Origin: Limosilactobacillus sp. WILCCON 0051
Lineage (GTDB): Bacteria; Bacillota; Bacilli; Lactobacillales; Lactobacillaceae
Assembly (NCBI RefSeq): GCF_039955095.1
Contig: NZ_CP154878.1
Coordinates: 2,292,338-2,356,337, forward strand
Length of the DNA stretch: 64,000 bases
Direction: 5' to 3'
Shown in pieces: positions 18,835-27,548 of the stretch. Below the pieces are notes generated by a model. It saw only the letters and a program-made list of their open reading frames with translations, was not told where the DNA came from and made no database searches. A program made the translations under genes and the position numbers. Position 1 is the first letter of the stretch. Each line of letters opens with the position of its first letter.

Positions 18835-19334
18835 AGTGCTTTTTGATAGGCAGCCTCAGTTTTAGGATCAAAAGCCACCATAATGACTTCTTGAACCCAG
18901 CGGCTGGCTGCCAGAAATTCACGAATCGTTTTAATCGCAATGACTGCCGCCTGCTCAACGGGAAATCCATAGACGCCCGTGCTGATTGACGGAAAGGCGA
19001 CCGTTTGGCAATGATAGTGCTCAGCCAGCTGCAGACTATTGCGGTATGAGTTTTTCAATAGATCAGCCTCACCATGCTCACCGCCATGCCAAATCGGCCC
19101 AGGCGTATGGATGATATACTTAGCCGGCAGCTGAAAGCCTGGCGTTATCCGAGCCTCTCCCGTTGGACAGCCATGAAATTTTTCACAGGCTGCATAGAGA
19201 GCTGGCCCAGCCGCCCGATGAATAGCACCATCAACACCACCGCCACCCATCAGTGTCGTGTTGGCAGCATTAACGATGGCATCAACCTGATATTTGGTAA
19301 TATCACCGCGCTCTACTTTAATCGTTTTAGCCAT
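18831..19334 (-). CDS. Macro-domain protein (MacroD-type, O-acetyl-ADP-ribose deacetylase-like)
   Basis: A 167-residue single macro domain. Signature segments are GDITKYQVDAIVNAANTTLMGGGGVDGAIH (read in two parts: the NAAN strand and the GGGGVDGAIH loop), then YIIHTPGPIW and PSISTGVYGFP for the second phosphate loop. MacroD enzymes hydrolyse O-acetyl-ADP-ribose and mono-ADP-ribose esters on proteins or nucleic acid. No Zn-macro or SirTM partner (lipoylated GcvH, LplA, SirM) is near. It is the last gene of a leftward operon, 21 bases after pepO. Confidence 0.9.
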   Translation of the reverse strand: MAKTIKVERGDITKYQVDAIVNAANTTLMGGGGVDGAIHRAAGPALYAACEKFHGCPTGEARITPGFQLPAKYIIHTPGPIWHGGEHGEADLLKNSYRNSLQLAEHYHCQTVAFPSISTGVYGFPVEQAAVIAIKTIREFLAASRWVQEVIMVAFDPKTEAAYQKAL

Positions 19335-19355
19335 TTTATCCGCCTTTCAAAGCTG

Positions 19356-21257
19356 CTACCAGATATTGACCCGCTTTTCTGGAGCCAGGTACATGCCATC
19401 GCCTGCTTGAACGTTAAAGGCTTGGTAGAACTCAGCTTGGTTTTGCGCCTGGACGTTGGCACGCAGCTTGTTTGGCGAGTGAACGTCAATTGAAAGCAGC
19501 AGCTGCATGTATTGATCGGTTGCCTTCATTCGCCAGATTCGGGCCCAGTTGATGAAGAACTGCCGAGCATCAAAGTCATCTTCTTCTTTGGCAGCGGCCA
19601 GAGCACAGCTCAAGCCACCCGCATCGGCAATATTTTCCGAAACAGTCAGCTTGCCGTTTACCTTTTGCCCAGCAAACGGCAGTCCATCAAACTCAGCAAT
19701 CATTTTTTGCGCCAGTTGTTTAAAGTGCGCCAAATCGGCTTCCGTCCACCAATTATTCAGATTGCCATATTCATCAAACAAAGCCCCGTTATTGTCAAAG
19801 GCATGCGAGATCTCGTGTGCGATTACCGCGCCGATTCCGCCATAGTTTTCGCTGCTGGTCTGCTTTAAGCTGTAGAATGGCGCCTGCAGAATCGCCGCTG
19901 GGAAAACGATAATGTTCTTAAACGGATGATAGTATGCGTTAACCGTAGCGGCGCTCATTTCCCAACGCAGGCGGTCAACCGGCTGATTCCAACGGCTAAA
20001 CATTTCCTTGGCGGCCGTTTTGCCCAATTGAATCATGTTTTCCAAAAGCGTAGCCTGCTCGTCAACCTTTAATTGATCATAAAGCGCTGGAATCTGATCA
20101 GGGTAGCCGACCTGAATTCCCAGCCGATCAAGCTTAAGAATTGCCTTGGCACGCGTTTTTTCGCCAAGCCAGTCATTTTGGGCCAGCCGCTGCTGATAGA
20201 TTTTCACCATCTGTTCAACCATATGATGAACGTCAGCCTTGGCTTGAGGTCCAAAATAAGTTTTACCGTAATAGTCGCCAACTACCTGATCAAACGTGCC
20301 ACGTGCCAGGCGATAGGCAAATTTGCGCTGGTCGGCAGGCTGCTTGGCTCCTGAAAGTGCTCGGCTAAAGCGGCCGCTGATCTCACGCAGCTCATCAGTC
20401 AAAAGGCCAGCCATTGAACTGATTTCATTGACCAAAAGCCAGCTCTTGAACCATTCAAAATGACCAGCCAGGATCTCATCAAGCGCGTCCAGATATCGCG
20501 GCTCCATTACGATAACCTGTTTTGGCTTGGCGCCAATCAATTCTTCAACTACCGCGGCCAGGTTCAATTGACTAGTGTGACCGGCAAATTCCGCCAGTGT
20601 TTGTGGATTGTACATCTTGCTGTAGTCAGCTGATTCTTCCGCGCTCTTGACATGAGGAACCAGCAGTGCATCAAACCGCTTGGCCTCTTCAATCAGCTTT
20701 TGAGCTGCTGCCGTTTCATAGCCCAGCTTATCCAGCAGCGTGGTCATCATCGCCGTCCAAAGCTGCATTAATTGTGGACCTTGTGGATTTTTAGGATCAT
20801 AGTAGTTCTTTTCTGGCAGAATCAAGCTGGGGGCGCCGGCAAACAAAGCATAGACCTGTGCGTTTTTCATATCAGCATCAATATCAAAAGCTACGGGAGA
20901 AGTTACGCCATTAAGCATCAATTCGGCCCAGTGAGCTTGATAGTCAGCATAGCTCTGCAGATTTTCAATTGGCTGCAGGGCCTTTTTTAATGGGGCCGTA
21001 CCTTCTTGATCGCGGCGCTTAAAATCCTTGGCTAAGCCATACAGTTTGATCATCTCATTAAAGCGAGCATCCGAACTCTTTTTTTGGTTGTTCAAAAACA
21101 CATCGAAATCATTCATCAGCGTTTTATCTATATCATCAACCAAACTGTTAAACCCGCCAGTTGCCGGCCGATCTGCAGGAATCTTGGCCGTTTTTAGCCA
21201 TTCGCCATTAACGGCTTCATAAAGGTCATCTTTAGCCTTTGCCAAATCAATCGTCAT
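19356..21257 (-). CDS. pepO: Neutral endopeptidase, M13 family
   Basis: A 633-residue neprilysin-like zinc peptidase. The zinc motif is in VIAHEISHAFDNNG, with the third ligand Glu in ENIADAGGL. The start is taken at the second of two adjacent ATG codons (MTIDLAKAKDD, GGAG 7-8 bases upstream); the ATG at 21260 is equally possible. There is no signal peptide or anchor, so it acts in the cytoplasm on oligopeptides such as casein fragments. It sits in an operon behind the MoxR-VWA pair, an unusual context for PepO. Confidence 0.94.
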   Translation of the reverse strand: MTIDLAKAKDDLYEAVNGEWLKTAKIPADRPATGGFNSLVDDIDKTLMNDFDVFLNNQKKSSDARFNEMIKLYGLAKDFKRRDQEGTAPLKKALQPIENLQSYADYQAHWAELMLNGVTSPVAFDIDADMKNAQVYALFAGAPSLILPEKNYYDPKNPQGPQLMQLWTAMMTTLLDKLGYETAAAQKLIEEAKRFDALLVPHVKSAEESADYSKMYNPQTLAEFAGHTSQLNLAAVVEELIGAKPKQVIVMEPRYLDALDEILAGHFEWFKSWLLVNEISSMAGLLTDELREISGRFSRALSGAKQPADQRKFAYRLARGTFDQVVGDYYGKTYFGPQAKADVHHMVEQMVKIYQQRLAQNDWLGEKTRAKAILKLDRLGIQVGYPDQIPALYDQLKVDEQATLLENMIQLGKTAAKEMFSRWNQPVDRLRWEMSAATVNAYYHPFKNIIVFPAAILQAPFYSLKQTSSENYGGIGAVIAHEISHAFDNNGALFDEYGNLNNWWTEADLAHFKQLAQKMIAEFDGLPFAGQKVNGKLTVSENIADAGGLSCALAAAKEEDDFDARQFFINWARIWRMKATDQYMQLLLSIDVHSPNKLRANVQAQNQAEFYQAFNVQAGDGMYLAPEKRVNIW

Positions 21258-21344
21258 CATATCACTCCATCCATCGTTTTTATGAAAACAATCATAACAA
21301 TTTTTAAGTTCCACGTGAAACAAAATCACCAGGCAGGATTCTGG

Positions 21345-21641
21345 CTACTCAAATGGGGCCAGCAGTGCATTGCGGGCCGTTGGCGAAAACCACTCAGCAT
21401 GCAGCGCCAATAGATCTTTTACCTGTCCATAGTCATCTAATTGCCATCTTCCCTTAACCATGCCGGCCTGCTGCAGTGCCCGTGCCATTTCAATATCAGC
21501 TGCCTGCAGCATTTCTCGAAACAGGCCGCCTTCATTGGGATCCCAGTCACCATGAAGCATTGCTGCTGCATGCTGGAAAGTTTGATCATGTCGCATCGCT
21601 GCCATTAGATAGCTTGGCGAAAGCAACGGATACTCGTTCAT
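21345..21641 (-). CDS. Hypothetical protein, 98 residues, in the MoxR-VWA operon
   Basis: Small, mostly helical, Trp- and Met-containing protein (MNEYPLLSPSYLMAAMRHD...). A strong TTGGAGGAAT ribosome site overlaps the end of the upstream VWA gene, 2 bases away, so it is translationally linked. I recognise no domain. Its tight coupling suggests that it works with the ATPase and VWA protein, perhaps as an adaptor or substrate; this is inference. Confidence 0.68.
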   Translation of the reverse strand: MNEYPLLSPSYLMAAMRHDQTFQHAAAMLHGDWDPNEGGLFREMLQAADIEMARALQQAGMVKGRWQLDDYGQVKDLLALHAEWFSPTARNALLAPFE

Positions 21642-21643
21642 CT

Positions 21644-22906
21644 TTAAATTCCTCCAATCTTAACGGAGCGCATCGCCGGACTCTTTACCGACAGTTCGCT
21701 TTCCGTACTCAGCAGCCATAAGACGTTGCGATAGCCATGCACTGCAAGCTCGCTTTCGCCCCAGCCATCCGTTAGAACCACAACCGTTGCCTGCTGTCGG
21801 CTGACGTGCTGTTTTTGAAGCCAGTCAAAAATTGCCTGAAAGCAAGTCCCGCCACCGCCAGTTCTTCGGTATGACACGTTTTTTCCGGGCAGCAGACGGG
21901 TTGCCTGCTCACTGTGTACCCTGGCATCAAAAGGAATGATTTCAACCTGCAAATTCAGTTGAGCAGTTAAATACTGCAGTTCGGTTAACACACCCGCAAT
22001 TTCTTGATCGCTCATTGAACCGGAATTATCAACAAATGCATAGATATCAGCATTTAGGCGATCAATCTGTCCCGGCAGCTCCATTCTTAGCGGCTGACGA
22101 CGATTAAACCTAGCGCGTGTATCCTGTTTGCCGCTTGGGATCCTGCCCAGCAGCCGAATCAAAAGCTGACGCCAGTTTAACGGCTCAGGGCTGCTCAAAC
22201 GCTCAAGTTCTTCTTGAATCTCACCCGGTAACAGGCCACGATTCTTCTGACTGAGGCTTTTCCAGGCTTTAGACAGCAACGCCTTTAATCGTGCCTTTTG
22301 CAGGTCTGGGTTGTCAACCGACTGATCCGTCTGCCAGCCTTGATGACTCGCAGCAGCTTTTTGAGCTTTGCCAGCCTTTTTTTCACTGCGCTGCGAGTCG
22401 CTTTGATCATTGTCATCCAGCTTTCCCCAGGCTTTTTCGATTCGTCCCTGCTCAGCCGGCGTCAGATGCGTCAAGATCCGCAGATAGTACCTGGAATCAC
22501 GATGCGCTGCTAAAGGCCGCTGCAGCAGTTTTTCCAGGTCAGCCAGCGTCATGGTTCCCTGGGGTGGCGTTTTTAAATATTGATTGACGGCAATATCCGT
22601 TGCTAAGGCCACTCTGCGCGGATGCGTACTGCTGGCATATCGTAATGGGTGCTGCCAGATTGCATGCAGAACCTCATGCTGCAGTCTAACGTCTAATTGA
22701 TCGGCCGTCAGCTCGTTCAACTGGCGATCATTATATTCCAAGACCAGCTGATTATGCTGCCATGCCAAGCCAATTGGCGCATCCAGATCCTGATTTCTGG
22801 TCCGCGGCATCTCAAGCAGCACCTCACCACTTAGCCGCTGCGTTGTCAACAGACTGACGACGGCCTTGGTTAGGCGCTGTCTTGCTGTTTCATTCAAATC
22901 AGTCAT
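21644..22906 (-). CDS. VWA-like protein with N-terminal putative metallopeptidase domain (DUF2201 type)
   Basis: A 420-residue protein. The N-terminal domain has HEVLH at residues 77-81 and, about 25 residues on, an Asp-containing helix (ATDIAVNQYL), as in the putative metallopeptidase domain of this family. The middle part (about 180-230) is charged and lysine-rich. The C-terminal domain is VWA-like with a MIDAS motif D-N-S-G-S in YAFVDNSGSMSD. Such proteins are partners of MoxR-type AAA+ ATPases. Its ATG directly follows the ATPase stop (TAGATG), so the two are coupled. Whether the HExxH site is catalytic is untested. Confidence 0.83.
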   Translation of the reverse strand: MTDLNETARQRLTKAVVSLLTTQRLSGEVLLEMPRTRNQDLDAPIGLAWQHNQLVLEYNDRQLNELTADQLDVRLQHEVLHAIWQHPLRYASSTHPRRVALATDIAVNQYLKTPPQGTMTLADLEKLLQRPLAAHRDSRYYLRILTHLTPAEQGRIEKAWGKLDDNDQSDSQRSEKKAGKAQKAAASHQGWQTDQSVDNPDLQKARLKALLSKAWKSLSQKNRGLLPGEIQEELERLSSPEPLNWRQLLIRLLGRIPSGKQDTRARFNRRQPLRMELPGQIDRLNADIYAFVDNSGSMSDQEIAGVLTELQYLTAQLNLQVEIIPFDARVHSEQATRLLPGKNVSYRRTGGGGTCFQAIFDWLQKQHVSRQQATVVVLTDGWGESELAVHGYRNVLWLLSTESELSVKSPAMRSVKIGGI

Positions 22907-24067
22907 CTAATCACCAGCTTCAACTGTAATCTGTTCCAAGAGCCGATACAGCTGTTCTTGGTCGCCGCCAGGATTTTCATTGGCAGCCTGATAAAGTGCC
23001 TTAATCTGTTCAGCAGCTGCTGCTTGTTCCCCCAGATCCTGAACTACGGCAAACCGGCCATCAGGACTCAGCGCGTACAGACAGTTCTTAAACTGAGCCG
23101 GGTACTGCGTGATTGGATACTTGGTCAATTCCTTAACCCACTGTCTTACTGCTGTTAATCGATCCACTTCGGCAACAAACTGCAGCTGCGTTGAATGGTC
23201 GATCAAATCGGCAACCGATAGCTGCTGACCATGCTGCGCAACAAATTTGGCAAAAGCAGCCCCGACTTCCGATCCCAGATCACCACTGAACAGATCAGCC
23301 GCCAGCGTTTCCTGTGTTTTCTCATCCAATTGTTCCAACTGCCGCAGATTGCCAGAAACCCGGGCCCAGGCTCGCGGTGTTGGATAAAGGTCCTTTTCAT
23401 GATCGACTGGCGCCAAAAGATTAGGGTGCAGCCGAATATATTTGGCAACCAATTCATGAATCCGCGGCTGACCATCTGATTGAGGCTGTTGCGCCCACAA
23501 AAGCCAGTCATCAACCGCAGCTTTCATGACCAAGCGCACGGTCCGGTCACGAATGGCAGCATCTCCAGCCGTCACGCCATAGTCGCTGTCAGCAAAATTT
23601 TCCATCGTACTGTCCGGATTTTCGGCAATGACGATGTGTACTTGATCCGGTAATTTCAGCGAGTTGACCTGTCGCTGCAGAACCAGGTTCATCAATTCGC
23701 TTTGCACGGCCTGCGTACCACGATTAAACTCATCCAAAAACCAGATAATCGGCTGGTCAGGGTGCGCTTCAGCCTGCTTGACGATTGCCACCAGCGTTTC
23801 TGAATAGCCAAACTGAACATTAGCCAGCGTGCCATAATGCTGAGTGGTTACAAACGAGCGCTCCGTCAACGGTGGCACCGGAATTGCCAGGTCCCCTTTT
23901 TCCGATAGACTGACAACCGTCGTATAAAGCTTCGCCCCCATTGACGCGGCAATTTCTTCAACCAGCGCCGATTTGCCGATCCCGGCCTCACCAACGATAC
24001 TAGGCACATTGCCAGCCTTGATCACCAATGGTACTGCAATCTTCATTTGTTGATAACTAAGCGACAT
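22907..24067 (-). CDS. MoxR-type AAA+ ATPase
   Basis: A 386-residue protein. Walker A is GEAGIGKSALVEE, Walker B IIWFLDEFNRG, and sensor 1 VIAENPD. The layout fits the MoxR/RavA branch of AAA+ ATPases, which work as chaperones with VWA proteins to insert metal cofactors or remodel complexes. It is immediately followed by the VWA/HExxH gene, forming the typical pair, and begins 5 bases after the mpg stop. The target cannot be told from sequence. Confidence 0.87.
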   Translation of the reverse strand: MSLSYQQMKIAVPLVIKAGNVPSIVGEAGIGKSALVEEIAASMGAKLYTTVVSLSEKGDLAIPVPPLTERSFVTTQHYGTLANVQFGYSETLVAIVKQAEAHPDQPIIWFLDEFNRGTQAVQSELMNLVLQRQVNSLKLPDQVHIVIAENPDSTMENFADSDYGVTAGDAAIRDRTVRLVMKAAVDDWLLWAQQPQSDGQPRIHELVAKYIRLHPNLLAPVDHEKDLYPTPRAWARVSGNLRQLEQLDEKTQETLAADLFSGDLGSEVGAAFAKFVAQHGQQLSVADLIDHSTQLQFVAEVDRLTAVRQWVKELTKYPITQYPAQFKNCLYALSPDGRFAVVQDLGEQAAAAEQIKALYQAANENPGGDQEQLYRLLEQITVEAGD

Positions 24068-24072
24068 TCAAA

Positions 24073-24705
24073 TCATCTCCAACCATGCGTTAAATCATCT
24101 GCATCACGGCGCTTCATCTTTGAGACATATGGATTACCAGCTACAATAAAGCGGTATTTTTTTAGAGCGTCCTTTCCCTGAGCATTAACCCCTATTCGCG
24201 GTCCGGCAATGATTTTTGCAGGAATCCGCCGCTCAGTGCTTAAGTCAACCTGCAGCGCAGCATGCTCCATCGGCTGACCATCCATTGACCGCGACTGCAC
24301 GCCAAGCGCCTGCATCAGCTTGCCCGGTCCATTGGTTAAGTTAAAGCCATCCTGGCTGCGATTTTCAATCATCTGCTCAATGCCCAACGCCGGCTCCAAG
24401 GCGCGAATCAAGATGCCCTGCGGCTCTTCTGGGTCTTGAACGACAATATCGACACAGTAATGCGAGCGTATCTGATAAATATAAAGATTACCAGGCATGC
24501 CATAAAGCGACTCTGAATAGTCAGTTCGCCGTCCCCCAAAAGCATGCGATGCTGAATCCTGCTCGCCGGTATAGGCTTCGGTTTCAACGATCCAGCCGCC
24601 AACATCGCCTTTGCGACCATGGAAAACCAAAAGCCGTCCTAAAAGATCCTTGGCAATCTGTGGGGTGGGGCGGTCCGTGAAAAATTTTTGATATTCTGAA
24701 AGCAT
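24073..24705 (-). CDS. 3-methyladenine DNA glycosylase (AAG/MPG family)
   Basis: A 210-residue protein of the AAG fold. Typical segments are KDLLGRLL, the catalytic-Glu strand IVETEAYTGEQDSASHAF, GGRRT and the YIYQIRSHYCVDIV strand; a conserved NLTNGPGKLMQALG follows. It removes alkylated and deaminated purines from DNA in base excision repair. It heads a six-gene leftward operon (MoxR, VWA, small ORF, PepO, macro domain) and is divergent from the DUF488 gene. The start has AAGGATGG upstream. Confidence 0.92.
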   Translation of the reverse strand: MLSEYQKFFTDRPTPQIAKDLLGRLLVFHGRKGDVGGWIVETEAYTGEQDSASHAFGGRRTDYSESLYGMPGNLYIYQIRSHYCVDIVVQDPEEPQGILIRALEPALGIEQMIENRSQDGFNLTNGPGKLMQALGVQSRSMDGQPMEHAALQVDLSTERRIPAKIIAGPRIGVNAQGKDALKKYRFIVAGNPYVSKMKRRDADDLTHGWR

Positions 24706-24772
24706 TCGAAACCATCCTTTTTAAAAGTGCTTTAATGGTCTTATGATTTATTTTTCCAAGAGGTGACAGGAA

Positions 24773-25138
24773 TTGAAATTAAAACTGGAACGCATCTATG
24801 ATAAACCCGCTGATCTGGATGGCTGGCGCATTCTGATCGATCGGCGCTGGCCTCGCGGCATCTCTAAAGTTAACGCCCACTTGGATGAATGGGCTAAAGA
24901 AGCCGCCCCTAGCGAAGATCTGCGCAAATGGTTCAATCATGATCCCACTAGATTTGCCGAATTCAAGGAACGCTACTTGCAGGAACTAGCCAGCAATCCT
25001 GCTTATTTAGACTTATTGGCAAGCGTCAAAAAGCATCTGCAGACCGATAACGTGATTCTGCTTTATGGCGCAAAAGATCGGCAGCATAACCAAGGAATCA
25101 TCTTAGCCGAGCTTATCAAACAAGAGCTGAATTTATAA
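24773..25138 (+). CDS. DUF488 family protein (YeaO-like)
   Basis: A 121-residue protein with the DUF488 hallmarks: ERIYDKPADLDGWRILIDR, WPRGISK, WAKEAAPS, LRKWFNHDPTRFAEF and LLYGAKDRQHNQ. These are small cytoplasmic proteins of unknown function found widely in bacteria, sometimes near DNA-repair genes. The start is TTG (MKLKLERIYD) with AGAGGTGACAGG upstream. It is divergent from the mpg operon and ends in its own terminator. Confidence 0.85.
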   Translation: MKLKLERIYDKPADLDGWRILIDRRWPRGISKVNAHLDEWAKEAAPSEDLRKWFNHDPTRFAEFKERYLQELASNPAYLDLLASVKKHLQTDNVILLYGAKDRQHNQGIILAELIKQELNL

Positions 25139-25158
25139 CCATTTTAACGCTGTTTACT

Positions 25159-25199
25159 AAAAAAGGCGCAATCGTTGCCGTTACGATTGCGCCTTGTCT
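25159..25199. terminator. Bidirectional terminator
   Basis: AAGGCGCAATCGT pairs with ACGATTGCGCCTT around a 7-base loop. It lies between the convergent DUF488 and 25199-25525 genes. Confidence 0.8.
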
Positions 25200-25525
25200 T
25201 ATGACTGCTGATCCAAAATGGCCAGTCCTTTGGCTAGCGTTGCTGAATCAACATCCGCTGAAAGGAATCGTCCCAGCGGCACCTCGCTGTGACGATCCTT
25301 GAATGCCATCGGTTCGCTTTTAACGATCATGACCATCAAGCCGTTTTCCGTCAGCATCAACTGACCGATCCGCCGAAATCTTCCTTTGGTATGTTTCCCT
25401 GTCCGCCAGGTATGCAGCCTGATCTGACCATTGGCATCATAATGCAGCTGATAACCGCCATTGCCATCATCTTCAACCGGCAGCCCCGTATAGCGACTGA
25501 CAGGATATTGATCTTTTTTGCTCAT
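25199..25525 (-). CDS. Hypothetical protein, 108 residues
   Basis: A small basic protein (MSKKDQYPVSRYTGLPVED...), with beta-rich character and no membrane segment. I recognise no family. The ATG at 25525 follows AGAGGAAATT; a TTG one codon earlier is less likely. It lies 10 bases after the 134-residue gene upstream on the same strand and is probably co-transcribed with it. Confidence 0.65.
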   Translation of the reverse strand: MSKKDQYPVSRYTGLPVEDDGNGGYQLHYDANGQIRLHTWRTGKHTKGRFRRIGQLMLTENGLMVMIVKSEPMAFKDRHSEVPLGRFLSADVDSATLAKGLAILDQQS

Positions 25526-25535
25526 CAAATTTCCT

Positions 25536-25940
25536 CTACTTTTCTGGCTGCGGACGTTGGCTGGTCAGTTCTGCCAAACGCTTGGTCAAACGATACAATT
25601 CACCGGACTGCAGCGCTTGAGCCCAGGTTCCTTCCTCAACTTCTTCCCAGTCAACGATTAAAGAGATCATCGCGCCAATCAAGCCAATATTATCCGACTT
25701 CAAGACTTGCGCAACGGTTTCTTCATCGACGCGCGGCTTAATTCGATTAGCCTTTAAAGTCTTGCGGTAATGGGGATCATATTCCGCACTGGCACGGAAC
25801 TTGCGCGTGAATTCAAGCATCGGTTTGTCATACAGCGGATAGCCAACACGTACGATGCCATCTTCTGGATTACTGATGGTCCAGCCGATTTTACGATCAA
25901 TCATGCTTTTGAAATATGGCAGGTATGCATTTAAATCCAT
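25536..25940 (-). CDS. Hypothetical protein, 134 residues (DUF6508-like)
   Basis: The protein begins MDLNAYLPYFKSMIDRKIGW and continues with a small alpha/beta body. The overall pattern reminds me of the DUF6508 group of small proteins found in lactobacilli, but I hold this weakly. AAGGTGAGCC precedes the ATG. It is the first gene of a two-gene leftward unit and divergent from nnrE. Confidence 0.62.
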   Translation of the reverse strand: MDLNAYLPYFKSMIDRKIGWTISNPEDGIVRVGYPLYDKPMLEFTRKFRASAEYDPHYRKTLKANRIKPRVDEETVAQVLKSDNIGLIGAMISLIVDWEEVEEGTWAQALQSGELYRLTKRLAELTSQRPQPEK

Positions 25941-26040
25941 AGGCTCACCTTCTTTTGTCTAAGTATGTTTAGTGTACCGCTTTTAGGTTGGTTCAATAAA
26001 GTGGTAGGCTAAAAGAAAACCAATTTTGGAGGTAGTTTTT

Positions 26041-26706
26041 ATGGAAAAACCAATCGTTACCGCAGCCCAGATGAAACGCTGCGACAGCTACACCATCAAT
26101 CACATCGGCATTCCTTCATTAGTTTTGATGGAACGAGCTGCGTTGGCCGTTCGCGATGAGATTCTCAATGCCCTGCCGATCTATTTAAGCCATGTCGTCG
26201 TTGTCGCCGGCAGCGGCAATAACGGCGGCGATGGTCTGGCAGTCGCCCGCTTGCTGAAGATTGCCGGTGCCCGCGTAACGATTCTCAACGTTGGCAATCC
26301 TGACCATGCCTCCCAAGAGCACCAGGTTCAAGCCCATATCTGCCAATACTATCGCATCCCGCAAACCAGCGACCTGAGCGTTTTAGATGAGGCCTCACTG
26401 ATTGTGGATGCAATCTTTGGTATTGGCATTGATCGGCCGGTTGCTGGACACTACGTCGACGTTATCAAAGCCATGAATGATGCAAAAGCTTTTTGCGTCG
26501 CCGTTGATATGCCTTCTGGAATCAATACTGATACTGGCGCGGTCATGGGAATTGCGGTCAAAGCCGATCTAACCGTTACGTTTGCTTTCAACAAAATCGG
26601 GCTTACCCAAAACGAAGGTCCTCAGCATGCCGGCCGTGTCGTCATTGCCGATGATATGGGAACTTATTGGATTGATGAGCATGAACTGGCTGATAATCAG
26701 GATTAG
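26041..26706 (+). CDS. nnrE: NAD(P)H-hydrate epimerase
   Basis: A 221-residue YjeF N-terminal domain protein without the C-terminal dehydratase (NnrD) half, which must be encoded elsewhere. Motifs are MERAALAVRDE, VVAGSGNNGGDGLAVARLL, IVDAIFGIGIDRPV and AVDMPSGINTDTGAV. It interconverts the R and S forms of hydrated NAD(P)H so the dehydratase can repair both. The start is the ATG at 26041 after TTGGAGGTAG. It is monocistronic. Confidence 0.93.
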   Translation: MEKPIVTAAQMKRCDSYTINHIGIPSLVLMERAALAVRDEILNALPIYLSHVVVVAGSGNNGGDGLAVARLLKIAGARVTILNVGNPDHASQEHQVQAHICQYYRIPQTSDLSVLDEASLIVDAIFGIGIDRPVAGHYVDVIKAMNDAKAFCVAVDMPSGINTDTGAVMGIAVKADLTVTFAFNKIGLTQNEGPQHAGRVVIADDMGTYWIDEHELADNQD

Positions 26707-26752
26707 TTATAGTCCCAACCAAGATCATTAACCGCGCTTCTTTGCCCAATAA

Positions 26753-26788
26753 AAAAAACGATTCGCCGTTTTGACGAATCGTTTTTTA
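26753..26788. terminator. Bidirectional terminator between nnrE and efp
   Basis: AAAAAACGATTCG pairs with CGAATCGTTTTTT around CCGTTTTGA. Confidence 0.9.
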
Positions 26789-26792
26789 TTAG

Positions 26793-27350
26793 TTAGGCCC
26801 GTGACTTGTAGCTGCCATCCATCGTGTTGACGATGATTTGGTCACCGTTCTTGATGAAGGCTGGCACGTTGACAACCAGACCCGTGCTCATCGTAGCAGG
26901 CTTGCCACCGCCATCGATCGTTGCACCCTTGATCATTGGTTCCGTGTGTTCAACCGTCAGAACGACCGTCGTTGGCAGTTCAATACCAACCAGTTCGCTG
27001 CCAACAAAGTCCATTTGCACTTGCATGTTTTCAACCAAGTACTTCTTTTCTTCAGTCAGCTGTTCATCACTGATTTCGTATTGTTCGTAGGTTTCCATGT
27101 CCATGAAGACAGCCGTGTTGCCTTCATCGTACAGGTATTGAGCATTCTTCTTGTCCACGTTGACTTGTTCAACCTTTTCGGAAGGACGCATCGTCGTGTG
27201 CACAATGGAGCCAGTCCGAACGTCTTGGATGTCCATTTGCATCAACGTGTTACCCTTGCCTGGCTTGTGGTGGTTGATTTGCAAAACTTTCAGCAGCTTG
27301 CCGCCACGTTCAAAAACCATGCCCTTTTTCAAATCAATCGTTTGAATCAT
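26793..27350 (-). CDS. efp: Elongation factor P
   Basis: A 185-residue protein with the three EF-P beta domains. The modification-site Lys is K32 in HHKPGKGNTLMQ. It relieves ribosome stalling at proline runs. No EpmA/EpmB or EarP-type modification gene is in the window; lactobacilli usually have an unmodified or YmfI-modified form. The ATG follows AAAGGAGTAC. The 200 bases upstream hold no further gene. Confidence 0.96.
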   Translation of the reverse strand: MIQTIDLKKGMVFERGGKLLKVLQINHHKPGKGNTLMQMDIQDVRTGSIVHTTMRPSEKVEQVNVDKKNAQYLYDEGNTAVFMDMETYEQYEISDEQLTEEKKYLVENMQVQMDFVGSELVGIELPTTVVLTVEHTEPMIKGATIDGGGKPATMSTGLVVNVPAFIKNGDQIIVNTMDGSYKSRA

Positions 27351-27548
27351 TGTACTAAGTACTCCTTTTATTAATTACTGAACGTGGCCACGCTTACCGT
27401 GAGCTTTTGATCGTTCAAATCTTCGCGATCGAGGCGTCGTTCATCGCCTTTTATCGTGTGCTCGCCATTGCACTGTCGCAATTTTAGCATCCACCTTTTA
27501 CTATATCATGTAATCAGTTGATTTGCCCTGACAAACCCACTTATTTAT

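Noticed and set aside
27351..27548. Possible riboswitch or structured leader before efp
   Set aside because: Several small inverted repeats can be drawn, but none resembles a known class and there is no terminator.
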